DNA of 48,690 nucleotides from CAYVUI01 sp964454745 (GTDB taxonomy: Bacteria; Planctomycetota; Phycisphaerae; Sedimentisphaerales; Anaerohalosphaeraceae). Within the stretch, counting starts at the first letter, position 1. Every line of letters begins with the position of its first letter. This document shows positions 1 through 8,457 of the stretch, one piece after another. The stretch spans positions 1-48,690 of the forward strand of contig CAYVUI010000014.1 of assembly GCA_964454745.1 (NCBI GenBank). The letters are read 5' to 3'. The notes beneath the pieces are model-generated. The model saw only the letters and a list, made by a program, of their open reading frames with translations, ran no database searches and was not told the DNA's origin. The position numbers and the translations under genes are program-made.

Positions 1-296
1 GCCACGGTCTCGATTTTTGTGACTTTTTCTTTCATCAGGCGGCCCATTTTGAACTTTACCGTGCGCTTGGCTGGAACGGGAACCCGTTCGAGAGTTTTGG
101 GATTTTGTGCCACTCTTGAGGCCCGGGTCCGTGTTTCGAACACGCCGAAATCCCGGAATTCAAGACGATTGTCTTTTGATAATTCCACTATGATTTCATC
201 AAGGAAAGATTGGATAATGGTTTTTACAGCGATTCGTTTGGCCTGGGTGTTCTCGGCGATACGGTCGATCAATTCTTTCTTGGTTACTGTTGACAT
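1..296 (-). CDS. HU/IHF-family DNA-binding protein (3' end outside window)
   Basis: Reading leftward from the ATG at 296, the protein begins MSTVTKKELIDRIAENTQ and continues with the HU/IHF core: a helical N-terminus, the strand FRDFGVFETRTRASRVAQNPKT (split here only by description, around residues 47-68) and the arm region with VPAKRTVKFKMGRLMKEKV. This family forms small dimers that bend DNA and organise the nucleoid. About 98 residues are visible with no stop before the window edge, so the gene is slightly longer than a minimal 90-residue HU. A Shine-Dalgarno sequence (GAGGA) lies just upstream of the start. The strongly conserved G-F-G-x-F motif appears as DFGVF. HU and IHF subunits cannot be told apart from this fragment. 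Confidence 0.9.
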   Translation of the reverse strand, partial: MSTVTKKELIDRIAENTQAKRIAVKTIIQSFLDEIIVELSKDNRLEFRDFGVFETRTRASRVAQNPKTLERVPVPAKRTVKFKMGRLMKEKVTKIETV

Positions 297-434
297 AGCG
301 TCCTCTTTATCCTGACCATTTTTTTGATTTTTTCAAAGATTCATTCCCTCATCACTGCACCATGAATTCGGGACCAGCCGCTCATTAACATTCCGTTTTT
401 CGCCGAAATGCTCCGGCCACCTTCAACGCAAATA

Positions 435-463
435 ACTATAATCTAAAGACTTCTGTAAGGCAA
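435..463 (-). promoter_or_regulatory. Candidate sigma70-type promoter for the HU-like gene
   Basis: On the minus strand, TTGCCT (463-458) and TATAGT (440-435) are separated by exactly 17 bases. The predicted transcript would start near 428 and carry a leader of about 130 bases before the HU start at 296. The -10 matches consensus at five of six positions; the -35 is weaker. No hairpin was identified in the leader. Confidence 0.5.
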
Positions 464-614
464 GTATTTTTTATGGGATTTTTTTGAAAAAAATCTTACC
501 GTTCTCAACCCCCCGAAAAATGCGGTGATTCCTCATATATCAGGGCTTGTTTTCGCCGTTCAATATCATGAAATCCAGAGATTGTACAGACCTTTTTCAT
601 TTTTAAAATCCTCC

Positions 615-643
615 TTGACGATTTTGCTGCTGGGCAGGATAAT
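615..643 (+). promoter_or_regulatory. Candidate sigma70-type promoter for the tandem lepB genes
   Basis: TTGACG (615-620) and GATAAT (638-643) are separated by 17 bases, with each box one substitution from consensus. Transcription would start near 650, about 30 bases before the first signal peptidase gene at 680. The 297-679 gap otherwise holds only this promoter and the leftward HU promoter; no small gene or repeat is evident. Confidence 0.65.
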
Positions 644-679
644 GGTGGTTCTATATTTAACTTTGGGAATGTAAGTTCC

Positions 680-2275
680 ATGAAAAAACAAAAAACCAAT
701 CGCAAAGAAAAAGGCACCTGGGCGGATTCGGCGTTTCATACCTGTCATTGGGTATTGGTCGCATTGAGTTTGACTATCGTTTTTCTGGTCTTCCAGATGC
801 AGGCTTATACCATCCCGACCGGTTCCATGGCACCCACCCTGAAAGGGGCACACTTTCGCCTGCGGTGTCCCCAGTGCGGATACCGATATGATCACGATTT
901 CAGGTCGGAATATTACAAATTGCCCCCGACAAAAGTACCCCCGAGGGATATTGAGATTCGCACCCGCCAGTCTCCACAGTGTCCCAGTTGTGCATATGCA
1001 CTAAAAGCCGGTTATAAAAAGGAAATGGTTGGCGGCGTCGTTCGCCGCGTAGAACAGCAATTTCCCGTCATCGCCGGGGATCGGATATTTGTACATAAAT
1101 GCATTTATCAGTTTACCGACCCTAAACGCTGGGATGTCGTGGTTTTTAACAATCCCAATGAACCCAAGATCAACTATATTAAGCGCTTGATTGCCGGTCC
1201 GGGGGAGCGTTTGCAGATTCTCGACGGGGATATTTATATTGACGACAAAATACAGCGGAAACCCCCGCATGTTCAGGAGGAATTGTGGCTGCCTGTGTAT
1301 GACAACAATTTCCACCCCGCGCATCCGGATGTCAGTGCGTATAACAGGCACTTATGGAAGTATCCGCTGCGAAATGTTCCCGGCTCAAAATGGACCGTTC
1401 CCGAAGGGAACCGCTTTGGCCTCAGGCTCGAAAGTGAAGAGATTCGACTTCATGAAATCGCTTACCACCCGGAAATGAGCAATGATTTCCGTGCGAGGCA
1501 CGCCTATGACGATCCGGGACAGTTCTCTGAGCTGCCTTACTGCTCCGATTTACTGGTCCGCTTCGATGTGATCTTCGCCGAGCAGGCAGCCATTACAGGG
1601 GCGATTTTGACCAAATATAACAATACGTATCGAGCTCGTGTCGAACAGGCTGGATGCCTCGGGTCTATGAAGCTTGTACTGGAACAGAGGAACCCGGATG
1701 GCGAATATGAGATTTTGACGCATAAATCCTGCGAAGTGAAATACCAGAGGCTGCCGGTACGGTTTTATTTTGCCAATGTCGACCATACCCTCATCCTCCA
1801 GTACGGCAGTGAAATGCTGGTCTATGACCTTGGTGATTCACCCGACAGCTTGGGCGAAAGGGTGCAGGTCAGTCCTGAGGTGCGAATTTTGGGGGCGGGA
1901 ACGTTGGAGATCGACAATGTCGCCATTATGCGGGACTTGCATTATATCGGAGAAAAACCACTTCCGGGGTTGGAAATTCTCCAGGCCGGCCAGGGACAGG
2001 AATTCAAGCTCGGTCAGGACGAATTTTTCGTCTGCGGGGATAATACGCTTGCCAGCCTCGATTCGAGACTTTGGAATCAGCCGGGATTGGCGAATTACGG
2101 GCAGGAATATCGCCAGGGCATTGTTCCAAGAGATTACCTGATTGGTAAGGCTTTTGTGATCTACTGGCCGGGGCCGACGACTCCGCTGGAGAAATTCAAA
2201 CTGATCCCTTACCTTAGCGGCATGAAGGTGATTTATGGTGGTTCAAACCGCAGCTTTCTCGATGCGATAGAATAA
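680..2275 (+). CDS. lepB: Signal peptidase I, large zinc-ribbon variant (copy 1)
   Basis: Membrane-bound serine protease that removes signal peptides from exported proteins. One membrane helix (about residues 23-42) is followed by the catalytic Ser motif IPTGSMAPTL (Ser49), a Cys-x2-Cys pair at 63/66 and a second at 101/104 that together look like a zinc ribbon, and the general-base Lys168 in NYIKRLIAGPGE. The C-terminal family box GDN-x4-SLDSR is present near residue 455. At 531 residues it is well above the 250-330 usual for the family: besides the zinc-ribbon insert, a stretch of about 200 residues (roughly 195-425) of beta-rich sequence sits between the Lys and GDN boxes. The next gene is a full-length paralogue with the same plan, 21 bases downstream, so the two are probably co-transcribed from the promoter at 615-643. 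No strong Shine-Dalgarno is visible at this start. Confidence 0.9.
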   Translation: MKKQKTNRKEKGTWADSAFHTCHWVLVALSLTIVFLVFQMQAYTIPTGSMAPTLKGAHFRLRCPQCGYRYDHDFRSEYYKLPPTKVPPRDIEIRTRQSPQCPSCAYALKAGYKKEMVGGVVRRVEQQFPVIAGDRIFVHKCIYQFTDPKRWDVVVFNNPNEPKINYIKRLIAGPGERLQILDGDIYIDDKIQRKPPHVQEELWLPVYDNNFHPAHPDVSAYNRHLWKYPLRNVPGSKWTVPEGNRFGLRLESEEIRLHEIAYHPEMSNDFRARHAYDDPGQFSELPYCSDLLVRFDVIFAEQAAITGAILTKYNNTYRARVEQAGCLGSMKLVLEQRNPDGEYEILTHKSCEVKYQRLPVRFYFANVDHTLILQYGSEMLVYDLGDSPDSLGERVQVSPEVRILGAGTLEIDNVAIMRDLHYIGEKPLPGLEILQAGQGQEFKLGQDEFFVCGDNTLASLDSRLWNQPGLANYGQEYRQGIVPRDYLIGKAFVIYWPGPTTPLEKFKLIPYLSGMKVIYGGSNRSFLDAIE

Positions 2276-2296
2276 GGAAGTTCTAAAAGCAAAAGC

Positions 2297-3799
2297 ATGG
2301 AAAACGAAGTTAATCGATCCGAAACCGATTCTTTACAGTCTTATCCGTACCGCCGGAGCAATCCAAGGGTTACAGAAATCCAGAATATCATGACCTGGAT
2401 CATCATTGCGCTTACGCTGGCGTTCATTTTCCGAGCATTTTTAATGGAAGCGTTCCGGATTCCGACAGGATCGATGGCCGATACCCTGCGCGGCGACCAT
2501 TATCACCTCCGATGTACACGATGCGGATATAAATATGACCTGGACATTGATGTGATTAATCCGCGTCCGGTTTGTCCAAATTGTGAGTATATTTTACCCT
2601 CCGGTACCCCGATTACGGCGTATCATGGCGACCGAATTTTTGTCTTTAAGAGTATATATCAGTTTTACGAGCCTAAACGGTGGGACGTGATTGTTTTTAA
2701 GAACCCGATCAATCCAGTCGAGAATTATATCAAACGGCTCGTTGGTCTGCCTGGCGAATCGGTGCAGATCATCGACGGTGATATTTATATCGATGGTCAG
2801 ATCGCCCGCAAGCCTCCTAAGGTGCAGCAGGAATTGTGGATGGTAATATACGACAATAATTTCTATCCCGCCCGGGAAAAGCAGGAAAAATTCATCGTCG
2901 ATGTGGACGAGGATGGAAATTTTGCTTTCAGCCAACCCTTTTTGCGGGGCGAGAATTCCGCATGGAATATTCGAGCGGATGGGCCTACGGTTTTTTCACT
3001 GAATTCGGACCCGGATGATTCTTATGGGCTCTTTTTTGACAGCCGGGGCGGGAAACGTTTCCGATCTACTTATGCCTACAATCCATCTACGGATAATCTT
3101 AACAAGCCGTACTGTTCGGACCTGAGGATGCTTTTTGATCTTCATCCGGATTCGGATGAGTGGACCATCGGGGGAGTACTCAAGAAGTATGAAACCTATT
3201 ATTCCGCAGCGATTGAACAGCGTGAGGATGGTAAGATATGGATGATTCTCGAAGAATTTGAAGGGGATGAGGGATTTACCCTCGTGCAAAAGGAGATTTC
3301 ACTTCCAATTGAGGATTTCTACTCCTTTGAGTTTTATAACGTAGATCATCAGCTTCATTTTGCTTTCGCGGGCGAAACCCTTACGTATGACCTCGGGCGG
3401 GGCGATGCTGACGCGGGGCATATTTATTACAATATCGAGCCGGAAGTACGGATTTTTGGTGCGGGAAAGCTCCAAATCGCCAATTTGGGCCTGTATCGCG
3501 ATATTCACTATATTGACATGCCTAACCGGGCAACCAAGCGCGATCCCTTTGTACTGAATGAGGATGAGTTTTTTGTCTGTGGGGATAACAGCCCTGCGAG
3601 CCTGGATTCCCGTTACTGGTCCGGCCCGGGTATCGGCAATAACGGTTTCCAATATCGCATGGGGACGGTCCCGCGGGACTACCTGGTTGGCAAGGCATTT
3701 TTTGTCTACTGGGCGAATGCGTATTCCCCTGTGCACAATATGGCACCGCTGGTCCCGAATGTACATCAGCTTCAGGTAATTGCCGGGGGCAGTGATTAA
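2297..3799 (+). CDS. lepB: Signal peptidase I, large zinc-ribbon variant (copy 2)
   Basis: Second signal peptidase I, 500 residues, directly after its paralogue. It has the same layout: membrane helix (about 29-49), Ser59 in IPTGSMADTL, Cys pairs at 73/76 and 93/96, catalytic Lys146 in NYIKRLVGLPGE, a long beta-rich insert (roughly residues 180-395) and the terminal GDN-x4-SLDSRYW box. Both catalytic residues are present, so both copies should be active. The two copies differ mainly in the spacing of the zinc-ribbon arms and in the large insert, which has clearly diverged, so this is an old duplication. Division of labour on different precursor classes is possible but is only inference. Confidence 0.9.
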   Translation: MENEVNRSETDSLQSYPYRRSNPRVTEIQNIMTWIIIALTLAFIFRAFLMEAFRIPTGSMADTLRGDHYHLRCTRCGYKYDLDIDVINPRPVCPNCEYILPSGTPITAYHGDRIFVFKSIYQFYEPKRWDVIVFKNPINPVENYIKRLVGLPGESVQIIDGDIYIDGQIARKPPKVQQELWMVIYDNNFYPAREKQEKFIVDVDEDGNFAFSQPFLRGENSAWNIRADGPTVFSLNSDPDDSYGLFFDSRGGKRFRSTYAYNPSTDNLNKPYCSDLRMLFDLHPDSDEWTIGGVLKKYETYYSAAIEQREDGKIWMILEEFEGDEGFTLVQKEISLPIEDFYSFEFYNVDHQLHFAFAGETLTYDLGRGDADAGHIYYNIEPEVRIFGAGKLQIANLGLYRDIHYIDMPNRATKRDPFVLNEDEFFVCGDNSPASLDSRYWSGPGIGNNGFQYRMGTVPRDYLVGKAFFVYWANAYSPVHNMAPLVPNVHQLQVIAGGSD

Positions 3800-3817
3800 G
3801 CGAAAATTCTGATTTTC

Positions 3818-3846
3818 TTGACAGAATGAGGGGGTTTTGGTAGAGT
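3818..3846 (+). promoter_or_regulatory. Candidate sigma70-type promoter for kdsB
   Basis: A perfect -35 TTGACA (3818-3823), 17-base spacer and TAGAGT (3841-3846). The predicted start near 3853 leaves about 40 bases of leader before the GTG at 3895. It rules against the longer reading frame start (TTG at 3847), which would lie at or upstream of the transcription start. Confidence 0.6.
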
Positions 3847-3894
3847 TTGCGGGCAGTGGTTTTAAAATGGATTGTAACCTCTGCAGGAGTAAAT

Positions 3895-4644
3895 GTGTAC
3901 ATATTGGCCGTCGTCCCAGCCCGTTATGCCTCGCAGCGTTTTCCCGGGAAAGTGCTTGCAAAGGATACAGGCAAATACCTCATCCAGCATGTCTATGAAC
4001 AGGTAACCCTCGCAAAGAAGATTGACGAGGTCGTGATTGCCGTCGATGAGCAGCGAGTACTTGAGGCTTGCGAGAGTTTTGGAGCCCGGGCGGTGATGAC
4101 CCGTAAGGATCACAAAAGCGGTACGGACCGGATCGCGGAGGTTGCAGGCGGAATTGACGCACAGGTGGTTGTGAATATTCAGGGCGACGAGCCGCAGATT
4201 GATCCAGGCGATATTGACCGGCTGGTCGGGCTGTTTGAGGAGAAACCGGATACAAAAATGGCAACGCTGATCGCGCCGTTTGAGGATGAAGCAGACATCT
4301 CGAATCCGAATATCGTTAAATGCGTGACTGATTTTTCCGGCAGGGCGATTTACTTCTCACGAAGTGTCATCCCTTATGACCGCAATACCGGCGGGGCGGG
4401 GCCGATTGGGCAATACCGGCGTCACCTCGGGATTTACGGGTATGAAAGGGATTTTCTCCTTGGCTACTCGAAAATGCGTGCCGGGGTGCTTGAGGAAATG
4501 GAAAAGCTCGAACAACTTCGGGCCCTCGAAAACGGTTATTCGATTGAAACTGCTTTAGTCAGCCGGGCCTGGGACGGTATCGATACGAGGGAGCAATACG
4601 ATACCTTTGTTGCGCGTTATCAGCTAAAAACAGAGAAAACGTAG
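3895..4644 (+). CDS. kdsB: 3-deoxy-manno-octulosonate cytidylyltransferase (CMP-KDO synthetase)
   Basis: Activates KDO with CTP to CMP-KDO for the inner core of lipopolysaccharide, in the cytoplasm. The N-terminus YILAVVPARYASQRFPGKVL is the nucleotide-binding signature of this family; VVNIQGDEPQ (about residues 92-101), the CVTDFSGRAIYFSRSVIPYDR stretch and HLGIYGY follow in the expected order. With the GTG start at 3895 the protein is 249 residues, the usual family length. AGGAG lies five bases upstream of that GTG. A longer frame from TTG 3847 exists but conflicts with the promoter. Its presence implies an LPS-bearing outer membrane. The neighbouring pyrG product makes the CTP it consumes, though pyrG seems to have its own promoter. 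Confidence 0.95.
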   Translation: MYILAVVPARYASQRFPGKVLAKDTGKYLIQHVYEQVTLAKKIDEVVIAVDEQRVLEACESFGARAVMTRKDHKSGTDRIAEVAGGIDAQVVVNIQGDEPQIDPGDIDRLVGLFEEKPDTKMATLIAPFEDEADISNPNIVKCVTDFSGRAIYFSRSVIPYDRNTGGAGPIGQYRRHLGIYGYERDFLLGYSKMRAGVLEEMEKLEQLRALENGYSIETALVSRAWDGIDTREQYDTFVARYQLKTEKT

Positions 4645-4688
4645 AAAAATGATTATGAAATCCGGGCGGATTCCCTTACAAATGGGGA

Positions 4689-4716
4689 TTGGTATTGTCA
4701 ATCAAACTTTTAGAAT
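4689..4716 (+). promoter_or_regulatory. Possible promoter for pyrG
   Basis: TTGGTA (4689-4694), 16-base spacer, TAGAAT (4711-4716), in the 150-base gap between kdsB and pyrG. The -10 is one substitution from consensus; the -35 is weak. The leader would be about 70 bases. Confidence 0.4.
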
Positions 4717-4795
4717 GCAGGACCCGGGTGTTTGTATATTTATATCTTACTTATTCAGGGATGATGAAGTCTTATTTTAAGAAAAGGAGCGGGAA

Positions 4796-6571
4796 TTGAG
4801 TCAGGAAGATCTGCTGGCAAAGGTAAGCGGGATTAGTACGGAGAGCGAGTATTTTTCGCCGATCCCCAAAGGCTACCATAAGGGGAAAACCCGGTATGTA
4901 GTCGTCATGGGGACGGTAATGAGCGGACTGGGTAAGGGGATTTTCTCCTCATGCCTTGCCAAGCTGATGCAGGATAAGGGGCTCAAGGTCGCCCCGATCA
5001 AGCTGGAGGGGTACCTGAATATCGATTCCGGGACGCTGAATCCATATCGTCACGGCGAGGTTTTTGTACTCGATGACGGCATGGAATGTGATATGGACCT
5101 GGGTACGTATGAGCGGATGCTGGGACATAACCTTTCGCAGGATAATTTCGCGACGAGCGGGCAGATTTATTCCTCTGTGCTGCACAAGGAGCGGCACGGG
5201 GATTACCTGGGCCGGGATGTCCAGATGATTCCGCATGTGACCGGAGAGGTCAAGCTCAAGCTTCGCAGCCTTGCGATGAACAGCGGGGCGGATGTAATTT
5301 TCGTAGAGATCGGCGGTACAGTCGGCGATTTGGAGAATGCGTTCTATATTGAGGCAATGCGTGAACTGGCATACGAAGAGGGGCCGGGGAGCTGCTGTTT
5401 TGTGGGATTAACGTATATTCTTGAGCCCAAGGCCCTGGGGGAGCAAAAGAGCAAGGCGGCTCAGCTTGGGATCAAGCAGATCATGCAGACGGGGATTCAG
5501 CCGGATATTATTGCCTGCCGTGCGGAGCGGCCGGTCAGCGAAACAGCAAGGCAAAAGATCAGCGTATTTAGTAACGTGCCGTTTGAGCGGGTGATCAGCC
5601 TGCCGGATTCGACAAGTATTTATCATATCCCGTCTATGTTGCGGGACTGCGGACTGGATTTTGAGGTCATCAAGCTGCTCAAAATTGAGGATCGGATTGA
5701 TCTTGGCCATGAGCGGAAAGAATGGGCAAGATGGTGCGATTTTTCGGATAAGATAGGGAAGCGGACCCGCGAGGTCATGATTGGGATTACAGGCAAATAT
5801 ACCTCCGTGCGGGACAGTTACGCTTCGATTCTTCATGCCCTTGAGCATGCGGGGATTGCCCTTGGCTGCAAGGTGAATGTCAAGTGGATTGAGACGACCC
5901 AGGTTTCTCAAAAGAATGTGGCCAGCCACCTGCGCGAAGTGGACGGGATTATCGTCCCCGGCGGATTTGGAACACGGGGAACGGAGGGTAAGATCGCGTG
6001 TATTCAGTATGCCCGGGAGCATGAGATTCCATATTTAGGTCTATGCTATGGTTTCCAGATGGCGGTGATCGAGTTTGCCCGCAATGTTTGCAAAATCGAA
6101 GGGGCCAACAGTACTGAGATTGAGCCCGGGTGCAAAGCCGCGGTGATTGACATTCTTCCTGAGCAGAAGAAACTTGAGGGCCTCGGTGGAAATATGCGGC
6201 TTGGCGGACATGACATTGCGATCAGGAAGGATACGATGGCCTGGGAGATGTACGGGCACGAGGAAAGGGTGCGGCGGCGTTTTCGTCACCGCTATGAAGT
6301 GGACCCGCAATATATTGATCGGCTGGAAGAAAATGGAATGGTTTTTTCCGGAAAGTCGCCGGATTACCCGATTATGCAGATTCTCGAATTGAAGGATCAT
6401 CCGTTCTTTATGGGCACCCAGGCGCATCCGGAACTGACGAGTCGGCCTTTGTCGCCGTCGCCGATGTTTGTCGGCCTGGTGGCAGGGGGGCTTGGCCATC
6501 GCTACCCGGAAGAAGGGCTGGATGGGTGCATTGATGCGGTGAAGAAAGTATGCGGACTGGTTAAGGTGTAG
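4796..6571 (+). CDS. pyrG: CTP synthase (divergent form)
   Basis: Converts UTP to CTP using ATP and glutamine. The N-terminal amidoligase domain has the P-loop GTVMSGLGKG (residues 39-48) and GEVFVLDDGMECDMDLGTYER; the C-terminal class I glutaminase domain has the nucleophile Cys417 in GLCYGFQ and the HPE of AHPELTSRP. It is 591 residues, longer than the usual 535-550, mainly because of an N-terminal extension of about 30 residues and a longer glutaminase part. Several usually invariant positions differ: KLEGYLNIDSGTLNPY replaces the common KxDPYxNxDPGTMxPxxH pattern, and GLCYGFQ replaces GxCLGMQ. The start is TTG at 4796 with AGGAG six bases upstream. Catalytic residues appear intact, so an active but divergent lineage is the best reading. 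Confidence 0.9.
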   Translation: MSQEDLLAKVSGISTESEYFSPIPKGYHKGKTRYVVVMGTVMSGLGKGIFSSCLAKLMQDKGLKVAPIKLEGYLNIDSGTLNPYRHGEVFVLDDGMECDMDLGTYERMLGHNLSQDNFATSGQIYSSVLHKERHGDYLGRDVQMIPHVTGEVKLKLRSLAMNSGADVIFVEIGGTVGDLENAFYIEAMRELAYEEGPGSCCFVGLTYILEPKALGEQKSKAAQLGIKQIMQTGIQPDIIACRAERPVSETARQKISVFSNVPFERVISLPDSTSIYHIPSMLRDCGLDFEVIKLLKIEDRIDLGHERKEWARWCDFSDKIGKRTREVMIGITGKYTSVRDSYASILHALEHAGIALGCKVNVKWIETTQVSQKNVASHLREVDGIIVPGGFGTRGTEGKIACIQYAREHEIPYLGLCYGFQMAVIEFARNVCKIEGANSTEIEPGCKAAVIDILPEQKKLEGLGGNMRLGGHDIAIRKDTMAWEMYGHEERVRRRFRHRYEVDPQYIDRLEENGMVFSGKSPDYPIMQILELKDHPFFMGTQAHPELTSRPLSPSPMFVGLVAGGLGHRYPEEGLDGCIDAVKKVCGLVKV

Positions 6572-6589
6572 AGATCGGAGATTTGGCAG

Positions 6590-6997
6590 ATGAAAGCGGG
6601 GCATTTGCGGATTTTCGCCGTGGTATTTTGGGGGATTGTTTTTGCCGGGGCGAAGCTTCATGCTGACAGCCCGGAGGGATACCCGGAATTTTCGTGGGAG
6701 ACAGTGCCGGTGTTCCATCATGCAGCCAAATGGGATGGTTTATATGATGCGGAAGAATTGGAGTTCTCGCTGGCGGCTTTTCTGGTTGCCGCCCGGGAAT
6801 ATGCATATTTTGGATATAGCTGGGGGTGGGACCACAGCCAGGGCTGGATGCTCTGGTTTCCTGAACTGGATCGGCCTTTAGGGCCCCCAAAAGGGGACGC
6901 GAGGCGAAAAGGCTGGGTGTATACCCGCGAGTTTGCCCATGCCAGGGTTCGCGTGGATCTCGAGGATGAAACCGCTGATATCCAGTGGAAAAAATGA
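6590..6997 (+). CDS. Small exported protein of unknown function
   Basis: A 135-residue protein with a clear signal peptide (hydrophobic stretch about residues 7-22, cleavage expected near AKLHADS). The mature part is rich in aromatic residues (FGYSWGWDHSQGWMLWFPELDRPLG) and ends with YTREFAHARVRVDLEDETADIQW. From memory this tail resembles the C-terminal end of some large planctomycete polysaccharide-degrading proteins of uncertain family, so it could be a stand-alone or shortened relative; this is a weak inference. It sits 18 bases after pyrG and just before a sulfatase, which makes a role in polysaccharide use plausible. No catalytic motif was recognised. Confidence 0.6.
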   Translation: MKAGHLRIFAVVFWGIVFAGAKLHADSPEGYPEFSWETVPVFHHAAKWDGLYDAEELEFSLAAFLVAAREYAYFGYSWGWDHSQGWMLWFPELDRPLGPPKGDARRKGWVYTREFAHARVRVDLEDETADIQWKK

Positions 6998-7025
6998 GGA
7001 AATCTATATTAAGGGGAGAGTTTTT

Positions 7026-8444
7026 ATGACCAGTCGCAGGGATTTTTTGAAATTCAGTGCAGCAGGAGCCGGTCTGTTTTTATCCGGAGCCGCGTTTGGA
7101 ATGGGCAAGCCGCTGCCTGAGAAAAAGCCGAACCTGCTGTTTATATTCACGGACGATCAGCGATGGGACATGATTGGGTATACAAATCCGCTGGTTCATA
7201 CTCCGAATCTGGACCGGCTGGCAGAGAAGGGGATGAAATTTGAACAGGCGTTTATTACATTCCCGGTTTGCACTCCTGCGCGGGCGACGGCACTGACAGG
7301 CCGCTATGGCCTTGCCAACGGTGTGACGGATTACGCGGGGACAGTTCACGATACGGAAAGATCCTTTGCGGATTATCTGGGAGAGGCTGGATATCTGACA
7401 GCACTTGCAGGAAAGTGGCATATTGGAGGCCGCAAGCCGTCTGATTTCGGCTTTGATGAGGTGTACCAGCTTGGGAATATGGCCTCATACTGGCAGCCGA
7501 AGGTAATTAACAATGGCAAAAGGGGGGTGTATGACGGATTCAGTACGGATTATTGCGTTGAGAGTACATTAAAGGTCATCGATGCGGCGCAAGAGTCAGA
7601 TAAACCGTTTTGTGTATGGCTTTGCACTCAGGCCCCGCACGGGCGATCGGAGAAACACGGCGGATACTGGATCACTGATGAGGTAGAAGCGCTTTACGAG
7701 GGGGATGCACTGGATGCGATGGAAGTTCCGGAGAATATCTATGACGATTTGTCCGGTAAGCCGGAGTATCTAAAGACATACCGCGGACGCCGATTGATGA
7801 TGAATAAAGGGCCGATGACCCCCGAGCGTTATCGCAGTATCGGGTTGTTTGGACTGGTTACGCAGATGGACCGGTCGCTGGGCAAGCTGTTTGATTCCCT
7901 GGAGGAAAGGGGATTGTATGAGAACACGTATGTGATTTTCATGAGCGATAACGGCTTATTCCATGGGGAGCACGGTTTTATGAGCAAGGCGCTGCATTAC
8001 GAGGAATCAATTCGGGTTCCAATGTTTGCCGTTGGGCCGGGGATCGAGAGGGGAGGTAATGAGAGCCCGGTGACCAATGCGGATATTGCCCCGACACTGC
8101 TGGCCCTTGCCGGTGTGCCGGTGCCCGGGAATATGCATGGCCGGAGTCTTAAAGGGCTGCTGCTGGAGGGCAAAGAGCTGGATCGGGAATTCGTATTCTT
8201 TGAGCTTCCCGAGGAGATATCAATCCTTGAGACAAAGCCGGCTTTTTCATTGCGGTCCAACCGGTGGAAATATATCCAAACCTTCGAAAATGGAAACAAT
8301 GAGCCCTATACCCACGAGGAGCTTTACGATCTCAAATCCGATCCGGTCGAGATGCACAACCTGGCGGCTGAGGTTGAATACAAGGCCCTGGTAGACCGGA
8401 TGCGAAAGAAAGTTGCAGCTCTTCGACAAGAATATCGAACCTGA
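7026..8444 (+). CDS. Sulfatase (type I, formylglycine-dependent), Tat-exported
   Basis: Hydrolyses sulfate esters, probably of sulfated polysaccharides, outside the cytoplasm. The 472-residue protein begins with a twin-arginine signal SRRDFLKFSAAGAGLF. The metal-binding TDDQ (residues 42-45) and the CTPAR motif (Cys82) follow, so Cys82 should be converted to formylglycine by a sulfatase-maturing enzyme encoded elsewhere. MSDNGLFHGEHG, the C-terminal metal/sulfate site, is also present. The start at 7026 is preceded by GGGGAG seven bases away; a frame extending upstream to 6933 overlaps the previous gene and lacks this signal. The substrate cannot be predicted. It faces the SIMPL gene tail to tail with a gap of only 13 bases and no obvious terminator. 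Confidence 0.92.
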   Translation: MTSRRDFLKFSAAGAGLFLSGAAFGMGKPLPEKKPNLLFIFTDDQRWDMIGYTNPLVHTPNLDRLAEKGMKFEQAFITFPVCTPARATALTGRYGLANGVTDYAGTVHDTERSFADYLGEAGYLTALAGKWHIGGRKPSDFGFDEVYQLGNMASYWQPKVINNGKRGVYDGFSTDYCVESTLKVIDAAQESDKPFCVWLCTQAPHGRSEKHGGYWITDEVEALYEGDALDAMEVPENIYDDLSGKPEYLKTYRGRRLMMNKGPMTPERYRSIGLFGLVTQMDRSLGKLFDSLEERGLYENTYVIFMSDNGLFHGEHGFMSKALHYEESIRVPMFAVGPGIERGGNESPVTNADIAPTLLALAGVPVPGNMHGRSLKGLLLEGKELDREFVFFELPEEISILETKPAFSLRSNRWKYIQTFENGNNEPYTHEELYDLKSDPVEMHNLAAEVEYKALVDRMRKKVAALRQEYRT

Positions 8445-8457
8445 TCTTTTCCGGGGA

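Noticed and set aside
3847..3894. Longer kdsB start at TTG 3847
   Set aside because: It would begin at the promoter -10/start region; the GTG at 3895 has AGGAG at proper distance and gives the normal length.
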